From: Alloprevotella sp.
GTDB lineage: Bacteria; Bacteroidota; Bacteroidia; Bacteroidales; Bacteroidaceae
Direction of reading: 5' to 3'
DNA: 64,000 nucleotides
Assembly (NCBI GenBank): GCA_017476545.1
Contig: JAFUZP010000012.1
Location: 16,397 to 80,396, forward strand
The notes under the pieces: model-generated
What the model was told of the DNA's origin: nothing
Databases searched by the model: none
What the model saw: the letters and a program-made list of their open reading frames with translations, nothing else
Program-made: the position numbers and the translations under genes
Shown: piece by piece, positions 52,249 to 61,000 of the stretch
Position numbering within the stretch: position 1 is the first letter of the stretch
How the letters are laid out: each line of letters begins with the position of its first letter

Positions 52249-52608
52249 TTCTTAATACTTTAATTTATTTATAATAGCATTTGTTTATTACCGCTCACAC
52301 CATCTCCAAGCATCCCCCTCTCGGGGGGACGGGAGGGGGGCTGGAGGGGCTTCGGGGCATGGGCTGGTACATACACGCCAAGGGCGCACCACACCCCACC
52401 GATGGGAGCGCAATGCGCCGCTCAATACGTACTCGTATGTCTGTAACTAATTGATAACCAAAGCGCGAGGGGGGGTAATTCGGGCACTTCCCGCCCCGTA
52501 GATACGGGCGAAGCCAGCCTCCGCAACGGCGGAAGCGGCTATACCGTTATTATATATACACGCGTAAGGCATAATCAAGTTGCTGATTTCCGCTGCAAAG
52601 GTAGGGAA
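52105..52608 (-). repeat. Duplicated promoter-UTR-leader cassette, copy B
   Basis: Matches 26011-26515 nearly base for base, including the -7 box TACCTTTG (minus strand, 52596-52603), the G/C-run hairpin, the AT-rich stretch before the ATG and the leader codons. Differences are scattered substitutions and a few small indels. Confidence 0.93.
52249..52603 (-). promoter_or_regulatory. Promoter and structured long 5' UTR of leader-cassette gene B
   Basis: Predicted leader of about 340 nt. The hairpin at 52383-52419 corresponds to 26288-26328 of copy A. Several A-copy Watson-Crick pairs are G-U pairs here, so pairing is kept although bases changed. Confidence 0.75.
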
Positions 52609-52713
52609 ACATTCCTGTTCCGCCAAGCCGAAGGGCGGGAAAAATGCGCCGCCAGCCCTGAAGCGGCCACGCACAAAGCGGAAAAAAGATTTTGTCCTAT
52701 GGAGACTTTGTCC

Positions 52714-52721
52714 TAAATTTG
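52714..52721 (+). promoter_or_regulatory. -7 box TAAATTTG just before the TPR-like gene
   Basis: Consensus box; the first ATG (52725) is three bases downstream, predicting a leaderless or nearly leaderless mRNA at the head of the oxidoreductase operon. Confidence 0.6.
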
Positions 52722-52724
52722 CCC

Positions 52725-52997
52725 ATGATGACAGCGGACACAGTGAAAGCCCTGCTCGCGGCAGGACGCATAGACGAGGCCGACCGCATGGCGGAAGACG
52801 CGCTGCGGCGCAATCCACAATGCGCCGAACTGCTCTACCTGCGCGGACAGGCAGCCATGAAACGCTCCGCATGGGGCGAGGCCATCTCCCTGTTCCTGCA
52901 GGCGGAGGCTCTGGAGCCTGAGGGACCGGCGCGCGAGGCGCGTGAGATGTTGGACGACATCATGGCGTTCTATAATAAAGATATGTATAATCAGTAG
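52725..52997 (+). CDS. Small TPR-like protein at the head of the 2-oxoacid oxidoreductase operon
   Basis: The 90-residue protein is helical with the TPR-like pattern AAGRIDEADRMAEDALRRNP, then LLYLRGQAAMKRSAWGEAIS, about two and a half repeats. Two adjacent ATG codons (52725, 52728) are possible starts. It precedes the ferredoxin-type subunit by 75 bp. A small TPR gene ahead of the vor/kor genes may be a usual Bacteroidales arrangement; the role is presumably in assembly or regulation, but this is inference. Confidence 0.7.
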   Translation: MMTADTVKALLAAGRIDEADRMAEDALRRNPQCAELLYLRGQAAMKRSAWGEAISLFLQAEALEPEGPAREAREMLDDIMAFYNKDMYNQ

Positions 52998-53072
52998 TTT
53001 CCGCTCGCCCGGCAAGCATCTTGCTGAGGGGCGGGAAAATGCTGATAAACTTAATACCATAAAACGACTGAT

Positions 53073-53303
53073 ATGGGAAAAATAAAAGGTGCTGTAGTGG
53101 TGGACGAAGGCCGCTGCAAGGGGTGTAACCTCTGCGTTGTGGCTTGTCCCACCAAATGCCTCGCGCTCAGTGTGGGCGAGGTGAACCACCGGGGCTATGC
53201 TTTCTGCCGCCAGACGGACATGGACGCCTGCATCGGCTGTGCCAGCTGCGCCATCGTGTGCCCCGACGGATGTATAACTGTTTACAAGAAAAGGGAGGAA
53301 TAA
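53073..53303 (+). CDS. 2-oxoacid:ferredoxin oxidoreductase, ferredoxin-like (delta) subunit
   Basis: The 76-residue protein has two 4Fe-4S motifs, CKGCNLCVVACPTKC and CIGCASCAIVCPDGC, and nothing else. It passes electrons from the thiamine-dependent catalytic subunits to an external ferredoxin. It is followed after 4 bp by the alpha subunit gene. It is the small subunit of the four-part enzyme encoded by this operon. Confidence 0.92.
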   Translation: MGKIKGAVVVDEGRCKGCNLCVVACPTKCLALSVGEVNHRGYAFCRQTDMDACIGCASCAIVCPDGCITVYKKREE

Positions 53304-53307
53304 GCAC

Positions 53308-54393
53308 ATGGAAGAAAGAGAAGTTCTCCTTATGAAAGGAAATGAAGCCATCGCCCACGCGGCCATCCGCTGCGGTTGCGACGGCTACTTCGGCTATCCC
53401 ATCACTCCGCAGTCGGAAGTCCTCGAGACGCTGGCCGCCGAGAAGCCCTGGGAAACAACGGGCATGGTGGTGCTGCAGGCCGAAAGCGAAACGGCCAGTA
53501 TCAATATGATCTACGGTGGCGGCGGCTGCGGCAAGCGCGTCATGACAAGTTCCTCCAGCCCGGGCGTAGCCCTGATGCAGGAGGGCCTGGCCTACATGGC
53601 CGGCGCGGAAGTGCCGGGACTCATCGTGAACGTGCAGCGTGGCGGCCCCGGACTGGGCACCATCCAGCCTTCGCAGAGCGACTACAACCAGGCCACCCGC
53701 GGCGGCGGCAACGGCGACTATCACCTCATCGTGCTGGCACCGAACTCCGTGCAGGAAATGGCAGACTTCGTGGACCTCGCCTTCGAGCTCTCGTTCAAGT
53801 ACCGCAATCCCGCCATGATACTCTCCGACGGCGTCATCGGACAGATGATGGAGAAGGTGGTGCTCCCGCCCTTCAAACCCCGCCGCACGGAGGAGGAAAT
53901 CATGAAGGAGTGCCCCTGGGCTGCTACCGGAAGCGGACTGAAGAGCCGCCAGCCCAACGTCATCACCAGCCTGGAACTCCAGAGCGAAGTGATGGAACAG
54001 CGCAACCTGCACCTCCAGCGCAAGTACAAGGAGATTCAGGAGAAGGAAGTGCGCTACGAGATGCAGCATTGCGACGATGCCGACTACGTCATCGTGGCCT
54101 TCGGCTCGGCAAGCCGCATTTCGCAGAAAGCCATGGACATGATGCGCGCACGCGGCGAGAAGGTGGGCCTCTTCCGCCCCATCACGCTCTGGCCCTTCCC
54201 CGAGAAGGAAATCCGCGAGCTGGCAGGACGCGTGAAGGGCATCCTCGTCGTGGAAATCAACGCCGGCATGATGGTCTATGACGTCCGCGCCGCAGCGCAG
54301 TACTCCGTACCCATCGAACAGTTCGGCCGCCTCGGAGGCATCGTCCCCGATCCCGACGAGATCATCGAAGCAATGGAGAAACTAAAGAAATGA
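53308..54393 (+). CDS. vorB: 2-oxoacid:ferredoxin oxidoreductase alpha subunit (VorB-type)
   Basis: The 361-residue protein has the pyrimidine-binding domain of pyruvate:ferredoxin oxidoreductase relatives (KGNEAIAHAAIRCGCDGYFG, YPITPQSEVLETLA) and domain II (VIVAFGSASRISQKAMDMMR, GLFRPITLWPFPEKEI). The VorB assignment (branched-chain 2-oxoacids to acyl-CoA) follows the usual annotation of this gene order; a 2-oxoglutarate specificity is also possible. Its stop overlaps the next start by 4 bp (ATGA). Confidence 0.88.
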   Translation: MEEREVLLMKGNEAIAHAAIRCGCDGYFGYPITPQSEVLETLAAEKPWETTGMVVLQAESETASINMIYGGGGCGKRVMTSSSSPGVALMQEGLAYMAGAEVPGLIVNVQRGGPGLGTIQPSQSDYNQATRGGGNGDYHLIVLAPNSVQEMADFVDLAFELSFKYRNPAMILSDGVIGQMMEKVVLPPFKPRRTEEEIMKECPWAATGSGLKSRQPNVITSLELQSEVMEQRNLHLQRKYKEIQEKEVRYEMQHCDDADYVIVAFGSASRISQKAMDMMRARGEKVGLFRPITLWPFPEKEIRELAGRVKGILVVEINAGMMVYDVRAAAQYSVPIEQFGRLGGIVPDPDEIIEAMEKLKK

Positions 54394-54710
54394 CACGCGA
54401 AGAACAAGACTTCCTGGAACGGCTGAACAATCCCGAGGCAGCACAGCAGCGGGATACGGCGACGGAGAAAGAACGCCGCCTGCTCTTCCTGCGCAACGTG
54501 CTGAACGGCCTGTTTATCCTACTGGCTTGCGCGGCCATGGGCTGCATAGCATACTCATGGTTCAGCGAAGCCTCGCAGGTGCGCCTCTACGGCATCGGCA
54601 TCGGCATTGCCGCCGTGCTGCTGAAGATGGTGGAAGCCACGATGCGCATGACGACGATGCTGCAGAAACCGAAAGGACTGTCGCACGGAAGGACACGGTC
54701 AAGACAATAA
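54390..54710 (+). CDS. Small two-helix membrane protein inside the oxidoreductase operon
   Basis: The 106-residue protein has a charged N-terminus (MTREEQDFLERLNNPEAAQQ) and two hydrophobic helices (about 38-57 and 68-84, GIGIGIAAVLLKMVEATMRM), with a basic end. I recognise no family. Its start overlaps the alpha-subunit stop and the beta subunit follows after 16 bp, so it is translated within the enzyme operon. It might tether the otherwise soluble enzyme to the membrane, but this is a guess from position alone. Confidence 0.7.
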   Translation: MTREEQDFLERLNNPEAAQQRDTATEKERRLLFLRNVLNGLFILLACAAMGCIAYSWFSEASQVRLYGIGIGIAAVLLKMVEATMRMTTMLQKPKGLSHGRTRSRQ

Positions 54711-54726
54711 GAAGAAAGAACAGATT

Positions 54727-55485
<759 letters not shown>

Positions 55486-55509
55486 TAATCGGCAAACAAG
55501 ACAAGTATT

Positions 55510-56052
55510 ATGAAAGAAGAAATAATCATCAGCGGTTTCGGCGGACAGGGCGTCCTCTCCATGGGGAAGATTCTCGCCTACGCCGGACTTATGGAAGGCA
55601 AGGAAGTGACGTGGATGCCTGCCTACGGTCCTGAACAGCGCGGCGGTACTGCCAACGTGACGGTCATCGTCTCGGACGAAAAGATTTCCTCGCCCATCCT
55701 CAGCACCTACGACACGGCCATCCTCCTCAACCAGCCCTCGCTGGACAAGTTCCAACCGAAGGTGAAGGCGGGCGGCACCATCATCTACGACAGTTTCGGC
55801 ATCCTCGACCGCCCCACGCGAACCGACGTGCAGGCCTATGAGATAGACGCCATGAACACGGCGGCTGAAATGAAGATGATGAAGACGTTCAACATGATGA
55901 TTCTGGGTGGCTTCCTGAAGCTCCACCCCATCGTGTCCATCGAGAGCGTCATGAAAGCACTCAAGAAGTCCCTCCCCGAGCGGCACTGGAATCTTCTACC
56001 TATGAACGAAGACGCCATCCGTAAGGGCATGGACATCATCAAGAGCCAATAG
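55510..56052 (+). CDS. 2-oxoacid:ferredoxin oxidoreductase gamma subunit
   Basis: The 180-residue protein has the gamma-domain pattern: GFGGQGVLSMGKILAYAG, the conserved YGPEQRGGTANVTVIVS, and LLNQPSLDKF. It binds CoA in characterised relatives. Last structural gene of the operon, 24 bp after the beta subunit. Confidence 0.92.
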   Translation: MKEEIIISGFGGQGVLSMGKILAYAGLMEGKEVTWMPAYGPEQRGGTANVTVIVSDEKISSPILSTYDTAILLNQPSLDKFQPKVKAGGTIIYDSFGILDRPTRTDVQAYEIDAMNTAAEMKMMKTFNMMILGGFLKLHPIVSIESVMKALKKSLPERHWNLLPMNEDAIRKGMDIIKSQ

Positions 56053-56157
56053 ACTGGAGCGGTATGCGCAAGAGACGCGCGGAAACGCGCGCGTGTCCCC
56101 TTGTGCGGACGGCTTAGCGCACCGGAAACAAATCAGAAACCAACCAATTATACAATT

Positions 56158-56424
56158 ATGGCAAATAAGAAAGACCTCAAGAAAGCCGTGAAAAACATTT
56201 GCGGCGAGTTATTCGCGGACTGCGTAGCACTCAGCATGACGGAGCTGGCAGACAAGGAGAAGCTCCAAGGCCTCATGGCGGAAGTTGCCAACACGTACGG
56301 CGATTTCGTCGCGCGCATCAACCACGTTGAACCCGGCCTTTCCCCTCGCAAATTCTTCCAGAAACTCCGCGCGGACTTTACCGAAAAGGCCAACCAACTC
56401 TCCGACGAAATCATCAAAGCATAG
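56158..56424 (+). CDS. Small conserved Bacteroidales protein, unknown function
   Basis: The 88-residue, mostly helical protein starts MANKKDLKKAVKNICGELFA and ends EKANQLSDEIIKA. I recall near-identical N-termini in other Bacteroidales hypothetical proteins, but no domain name. The gene is followed after 25 bp by a strong terminator, and it may be the last gene of the preceding operon or have its own promoter. No DNA-binding motif is clear. Confidence 0.75.
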   Translation: MANKKDLKKAVKNICGELFADCVALSMTELADKEKLQGLMAEVANTYGDFVARINHVEPGLSPRKFFQKLRADFTEKANQLSDEIIKA

Positions 56425-56449
56425 CCGCGAAACGAAGCGACCGTGCGGA

Positions 56450-56483
56450 ATATTGGCAGCTGGAAGGCTGCCAATATCTTTTT
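56450..56483 (+). terminator. Intrinsic terminator
   Basis: An 11-bp perfect stem (ATATTGGCAGC, loop TGGAAG) followed by CTTTTTG. Confidence 0.92.
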
Positions 56484-56568
56484 GTGTCCGCACAGGAATT
56501 TCCTGCCCGCCGCGAGGGAAAAAGTCCGAATTGCGGGCGAAAGACTTGCCTATTCCAAAAAGAATGCA

Positions 56569-56576
56569 TAACTTCG
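56569..56576 (+). promoter_or_regulatory. -7 box TAACTTCG for rpsP
   Basis: One change from consensus, 70 nt upstream of the rpsP ATG at 56647. Confidence 0.5.
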
Positions 56577-56646
56577 CGCCGCCGTTACGGGATAGCGGCA
56601 CGAATTAACAATATTCACACAACTAAAACAAAAAGACCAAACACTA

Positions 56647-57309
56647 ATGGCAACCAGACTCAGATTGCAACGCCGCGGCCGCAAGGGGTATGCTTTTTAC
56701 AGCATCGTAGCCGCCGACGCCAGAGCGCCACGCGATGGCAGATTTATCGAGAAGGTAGGGACCTACAACCCCAACACGGATCCCGCCACTGTAGACCTTA
56801 ACTTCGACCGGGCTCTGTACTGGATGGAAGTAGGTGCACAGCCGACGGACACCGTACGCAACATCCTCTCCCGCGAGGGCGTGCTCCTCATGAAGCACCT
56901 GCGCGGTGGTGTCCGCAAGGGCGCCCTGACCGAGGAGCAGGCACAGGCCAAGTTCGACGCATGGAAAGCCGAGCACGACAAGAAGGTGCAGGCCGTGGTC
57001 GATAAGGGCAGTGCCGCAAAAGCCGCAGCACTCAAGGAACGCCTTGATGCCGAGCGTGAAATAAACAAGAAGATTGCCGAGCGCGTAGCCGACAAGAAGG
57101 CCGCCGAAGCAGCAGCAAAGGCCGAGGCCGAAGCAGCCGAGGCTGCCGAGACGGCAACGGAAGAAGCCGCCGAAGAGGCCGTAGCCGAAGTGCAGGAAGA
57201 AGCGCCCGCAGCAGAGCAGCCCGCAGAAGAAACTCCTGCCGCAGAGGAAGCTCCCGCAGCAGAAGAGGAAGCTCCCGCAGCAGAAGAAGCACCAGCGGCT
57301 GAGGCATAA
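56647..57309 (+). CDS. rpsP: 30S ribosomal protein S16 with long Ala/Glu-rich tail
   Basis: Residues 1-80 are a standard S16 ([20 protein letters not shown], then GTYNPNTDP and [19 protein letters not shown]). The protein then continues to 220 residues: a helical Lys/Ala/Glu part (about 105-160) and a low-complexity Ala/Glu/Pro end with repeats of the EEAPAAE type. S16 is an assembly protein of the 30S subunit. Extended S16 tails are usual in Bacteroidota, though this one is long. Single gene with its own terminator. Confidence 0.93.
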   Translation: MATRLRLQRRGRKGYAFYSIVAADARAPRDGRFIEKVGTYNPNTDPATVDLNFDRALYWMEVGAQPTDTVRNILSREGVLLMKHLRGGVRKGALTEEQAQAKFDAWKAEHDKKVQAVVDKGSAAKAAALKERLDAEREINKKIAERVADKKAAEAAAKAEAEAAEAAETATEEAAEEAVAEVQEEAPAAEQPAEETPAAEEAPAAEEEAPAAEEAPAAEA

Positions 57310-57349
57310 CGACCGCCCTGCAAGCCCAAAAGGCTGCAACAAGTAAGAG

Positions 57350-57384
57350 AAGAGCCTCCGAGCGCAATGCCCGGAGGCTCTTTT
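57350..57384 (+). terminator. Intrinsic terminator of rpsP
   Basis: An 11-bp perfect stem (AAGAGCCTCCG and complement) followed by TTTT. Confidence 0.9.
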
Positions 57385-57436
57385 GTATGCCCCCAGCTTG
57401 CGCTCAGGGACGAACGCGCTTCAATGATACGGGAAA

Positions 57437-57568
57437 CTAACCCTAGGGGTAAGGAGAACTAACCACAGGGATAAGAAGAACTAACCCTAGGGATAAGGAG
57501 AGCTAACCACAGGGGTAAGAAGGACTAACCCTATAGGTACAGAGAGCTAACCCCAGGGCAAGAAAACG
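57437..57568. repeat. 22-bp quasi-palindromic repeat array 6 (longest)
   Basis: Six units at exact 22-bp spacing (anchors 57437, 57459, 57481, 57503, 57525, 57547). Cores alternate between CTAACCCTAGGG and CTAACCACAGGG. It ends GGGCAAGAAAACGCC. Confidence 0.95.
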
Positions 57569-57692
57569 CCCCGCAGGCCAGGGCTCGGTAACAGGCGGGG
57601 ACGACGACGATGCAGGCATGTCCCCGGACACCCCGATGCCGAAGAACGCAAGGATTTTGCGCCCATGTGCTAGCATTGCCAGAGATAAATGT

Positions 57693-57700
57693 TATCTTTG
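57693..57700 (+). promoter_or_regulatory. -7 box TATCTTTG for the aminotransferase at 57766
   Basis: Consensus box 65 nt upstream of the chosen ATG; it argues against a longer in-frame start at 57610. Confidence 0.65.
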
Positions 57701-57765
57701 CCCCTATAAAAACGATGCAGGCCGCCCCGTCCGGGAGGTCGAAGTCTAGAAACGCAAGAATAATC

Positions 57766-58974
57766 ATGCTGGAAATTTCCAAACGGGCACAGCTCATGCC
57801 CCTGTCCCCCATACGCAAATTGGCTCCGCTTGCCATTGAAGCCATCAGGCGGGGCGTAAAGGTGTACCACCTGAACATCGGCCAGCCCGACCTACCTACC
57901 CCCGCAACAGGATTGGAAGCCCTGAAACACATCGACCGCCGCACGCTGGAGTACAGCCCCTCGCAGGGCTTCGCCTCCTACCGCGAGCGGTTGGTGGACT
58001 ACTATGCGGGCTATAACATCAGCCTGACCCCGGACGACATCATCGTCACCACGGGCGGCAGCGAGGCCGTGCTCTTTGCCTTCATGGCCTGCCTCAACCC
58101 CGGCGACGAAATCATCATGCCCGAGCCCGGCTATGCCAACTACAAGAGCTTTGCCATCGCAGCCGGAGCGGAAATCAAGACGATAGCCACCACCATTGAG
58201 GAAGGCTTCGCCCTGCCGAAAGTGGAGGAGTTCGAACGGCTCATCGGGCCGCGCACGCGCGCCGTCATGATCTGCAACCCGAACAACCCCACCGGCTACC
58301 TCTACACACGCCGTGAGATGAACCAGATTCGCGACCTCGTGAAGAAGTACGGCCTCTACCTCTTCAGCGACGAGGTGTACCGCGAGTTCATCTACACGGG
58401 CTCACCCTACATCTCTGCCTTCCACCTGGACGGCATTGAGGAGAACGTAATACTCATCGACTCCGTATCGAAGCGCTACAGCGAGTGCGGTATCCGCATC
58501 GGCGCCCTCGTCACGAAGAACGCCGCCGTGCGCGAAGCCGTGATGAAGTTCTGCCAGGCACGCCTCAGCCCGCCGCTCTTGGGGCAGATCGTGGCGGAAG
58601 CCTCCATGGACGCAGGCGAAGAATACGCCATGGCCTGCTACGAAGAATACGTAGAGCGGCGCAAGTGCCTCATAGACGGGCTCAATCGCATCCCCGGCGT
58701 GTATTCGCCCATCCCGATGGGAGCCTTCTACACCGTGGCGCGCCTGCCCGTGGACGATGCGGAACGCTTCTGCGCATGGTGCCTCACGGACTTCCAATAC
58801 GAAGGAGCCACGCTCATGATGGCACCCGCCGCAGGCTTCTACATCACGCCCGGCTCCGGGCGCGATGAGGTGCGCATCGCCTATGTCCTGAACACCGCCG
58901 ACCTCGAGCGCGCCCTCGTCATCCTGGAAAAAGCCCTCGCGGCCTACCCCGGCCGGACGGTGCAACAAGCCTGA
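57766..58974 (+). CDS. PLP-dependent class I/II aminotransferase
   Basis: The 402-residue enzyme starts MLEISKRAQLMPLSPIRKLA. It has HLNIGQPDLPTP, TTGGSEAVLFAFMACLNPGD, CNPNNPTGYLYTRREM, SDEVYREFIY, the PLP Lys in SVSKRYSECGIRIGALV (near residue 235), and VRIAYVLN near the end. It is about as long as the aspartate aminotransferase at 45815 but only distantly similar, and belongs to the broad subgroup annotated as PLP-dependent aminotransferase in Bacteroidales. Substrate is not inferable. The permease gene follows after 32 bp. Confidence 0.88.
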   Translation: MLEISKRAQLMPLSPIRKLAPLAIEAIRRGVKVYHLNIGQPDLPTPATGLEALKHIDRRTLEYSPSQGFASYRERLVDYYAGYNISLTPDDIIVTTGGSEAVLFAFMACLNPGDEIIMPEPGYANYKSFAIAAGAEIKTIATTIEEGFALPKVEEFERLIGPRTRAVMICNPNNPTGYLYTRREMNQIRDLVKKYGLYLFSDEVYREFIYTGSPYISAFHLDGIEENVILIDSVSKRYSECGIRIGALVTKNAAVREAVMKFCQARLSPPLLGQIVAEASMDAGEEYAMACYEEYVERRKCLIDGLNRIPGVYSPIPMGAFYTVARLPVDDAERFCAWCLTDFQYEGATLMMAPAAGFYITPGSGRDEVRIAYVLNTADLERALVILEKALAAYPGRTVQQA

Positions 58975-59006
58975 GCATCCCACACCAGCCATTCCCCCAA
59001 CGCAGC

Positions 59007-60269
59007 ATGAACCTGTTCCTGGCACGCCGCCTCTACCAAGGATACGGCAACGACAAGCGGAAACGCGCCTCGGCTCCGGCCACACGCATCGCAACGGTCG
59101 GAGTCGCCGTCGGGCTGGCCGTGATGCTGCTGTCCGCATGTATCGTGCGCGGTTTCCAGCGGGAAGTGAGCCGCAAAGTCACTGGATTCGCCGCACACGC
59201 CGAGTTGCTGGACCTCGGTAGCTTCAGCTCGCCGGAAAACTTCCCGATTGTGGCCGGCGACAGCCTGCTCAAAGCCCTCAAAAACCAGCCCGGCATAGCC
59301 TCAGCACAACGCTACTCACAGAAGATCGGCATACTCAAGACCGAGGAAGACTTCCAGGCCATCTCCCTCAAAGGCGTGGACAGCGACTACGACATGAGCT
59401 TCATCGGGCAGCACATCGTGGCCGGGACACTTCCCTCCTTCGCCCGGTCCGCCGACACGACGGCTACCACCACCCGCATCGTCATATCGCAGCCGACGGC
59501 CGATGCCCTGCGCCTCGCCGCCGGCGACCGCGTTTACGCCTACTTCTTCGAAGACGCGGTAAAGATGCGCCGCTTCGAAATCGCGGCCATATACAAGACG
59601 AACCTGAAACAGTTCGACAAGACATTCGCCTTCACGGACAAGCGCACCGTGGACCGCCTCAACGGATGGGACACCGCGCAGGTCAGCGGCGTAGAACTCC
59701 ACGTAAGCGACTTCGGCCGCCTCGCCGAGACCACGGCAGCTCTGCGCGAACAGCTCCAAGGCCGCACGGACAGCCTCGGCGGCACCTACTCCCTACTCAG
59801 CGTCAGGGAGAACCCGAGGACCGAGGGCGTGTTCCACTGGCTCGACCTGCTCGACATGAACGTCTGGGTCATCCTCATCCTGCTCCTGTGCGTAGCCGGA
59901 TTCTCCATGATCAGCGGGCTGCTCATCCTCATTCTGGAACAAACGAACACCATCGGCCTGCTCAAAGCCCTCGGCGCGACAAACACGCGCATCCGCCACA
60001 TCTTCCTCTACTACGCAGCCCTCATCATCGGGCGCGGCCTGCTCCTCGGCGACGCGATAGCCCTAAGCCTGCTACTGCTGCAACAGCAGACGGGACTCTT
60101 CAAACTGAACCCGGAAACCTACTACGTCAGCACCGTCCCCGTAGAACTCAGCCCCGCCATCATCCTGGGCCTCAATATCGGGACACTGGCCATAACAATG
60201 CTCGCCCTCATCACCCCCAGTTTCATGATTTCCCGCATACAACCTGCCAAAGCTCTCCGCTTCGACTAA
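59007..60269 (+). CDS. FtsX-like permease, LolC/LolE-type
   Basis: The 420-residue protein has a first membrane helix at about residues 28-48 (RIATVGVAVGLAVMLLSACI), a long MacB-type periplasmic domain, and three C-terminal helices (starting ILILLLCVAGFSMISGLLIL). It has the conserved TNTIGLLKALGATNTRIRHI loop that contacts the ATPase. In the Lol system such proteins extract lipoproteins from the inner membrane for LolA, encoded here at 9491. The ATPase gene (lolD) is not adjacent. The end SRIQPAKALRFD is the typical LolC/E end. Confidence 0.88.
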   Translation: MNLFLARRLYQGYGNDKRKRASAPATRIATVGVAVGLAVMLLSACIVRGFQREVSRKVTGFAAHAELLDLGSFSSPENFPIVAGDSLLKALKNQPGIASAQRYSQKIGILKTEEDFQAISLKGVDSDYDMSFIGQHIVAGTLPSFARSADTTATTTRIVISQPTADALRLAAGDRVYAYFFEDAVKMRRFEIAAIYKTNLKQFDKTFAFTDKRTVDRLNGWDTAQVSGVELHVSDFGRLAETTAALREQLQGRTDSLGGTYSLLSVRENPRTEGVFHWLDLLDMNVWVILILLLCVAGFSMISGLLILILEQTNTIGLLKALGATNTRIRHIFLYYAALIIGRGLLLGDAIALSLLLLQQQTGLFKLNPETYYVSTVPVELSPAIILGLNIGTLAITMLALITPSFMISRIQPAKALRFD

Positions 60270-60309
60270 AAAATTACATCCCGCCCCCACCCTTTCCAAG
60301 ATATTTGAT

Positions 60310-60317
60310 TACCTTTG
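60310..60317 (+). promoter_or_regulatory. -7 box TACCTTTG for tRNA-Pro(UGG)
   Basis: Consensus box 20 nt upstream of the tRNA 5' end. Confidence 0.65.
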
Positions 60318-60337
60318 CGCCGCCCGGAAAGGGAGAA

Positions 60338-60411
60338 CGGGGCGTAGCGCAGTCCGGTAGCGCACCTGGTTTGGGACCAGGGAGTCGCAGGTTCGAATCC
60401 TGTCGCCCCGA
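60338..60411 (+). tRNA. tRNA-Pro (anticodon UGG)
   Basis: Acceptor CGGGGCG/CGCCCCG with discriminator A, D stem GCGC/GCGC, anticodon stem CCTGG/CCAGG with loop TTTGGGA, T loop TTCGAAT. CCA is not encoded. Single gene between the permease gene and a terminator. Confidence 0.95.
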
Positions 60412-60420
60412 CAGATAAAC

Positions 60421-60466
60421 AGTCAGCGTTGTCCGCCATGTCATCGGCAGACAACGCTGACTTCTT
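60421..60466 (+). terminator. Terminator of tRNA-Pro(UGG)
   Basis: A 13-bp perfect stem (60421-60433 with 60450-60462), 9 bp after the tRNA, followed by TCTTC. Confidence 0.8.
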
Positions 60467-60734
60467 CATAACATACCCCACCGCACAAAAAGCAGGAGCG
60501 GCACGCCGCACAGAAACTCCCGGACTGCGGAACAGCAGTAGCAGAACGGAAAGCAGCACCATGCCGCACAACCATATATGTAAAGAAAAACGAAAGAATA
60601 ACACCACGCCCATACAAAAAAAAACAGCCCAAAGGAACGTGCACCCAGACACGCGAATCCTGCACATTAGGAACACTGGACAGAAAATCAGCAACTTAGA
60701 AGAAAAAGGGGGCGCGCACTCGGACTTTACACTA
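60467..60734. other. Gene-free spacer
   Basis: About 270 bp with no supported gene. A minus-strand frame through here is the familiar artefact of translating antisense to a tRNA-Pro gene. Confidence 0.5.
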
Positions 60735-60830
60735 AATTTGATGCGCATAACCATTACAAAATGAGTGCCTAACTTTATACAAATGAAGGCACAACTTGAA
60801 TAAAACAAGTGCTTAACTCAGACAGAATGA
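60735..60830. repeat. Degenerate 23-bp repeat array
   Basis: Four units at 60735, 60758, 60781 and 60804 (23-bp steps) with a common theme AANNGANGTGCNTAACTT; the most regular unit contains AATGAGTGCCTAACTT. Related in sequence to the GTTGAGTGC units of the arrays at 19792 and 25328. Confidence 0.65.
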
Positions 60831-61000
60831 CCGCATCATTTCCTCACGACCACCACACCGCACGCAGAAAGGCACCCCAAAACGCCACCCCCACCCTCCC
60901 GAAACCGATATTACGAAAAACCGATATGTCAAGAACGGCGCACCGCAACCCGCCAAATCTACTCCCCTCTCCCACAACACTCCGTACAACCCCCAAAAAG

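Noticed and set aside
60266-60808. A 180-codon minus-strand frame across tRNA-Pro(UGG)
   Set aside because: Its middle is the well-known artefact produced when a tRNA-Pro gene is translated on the opposite strand.
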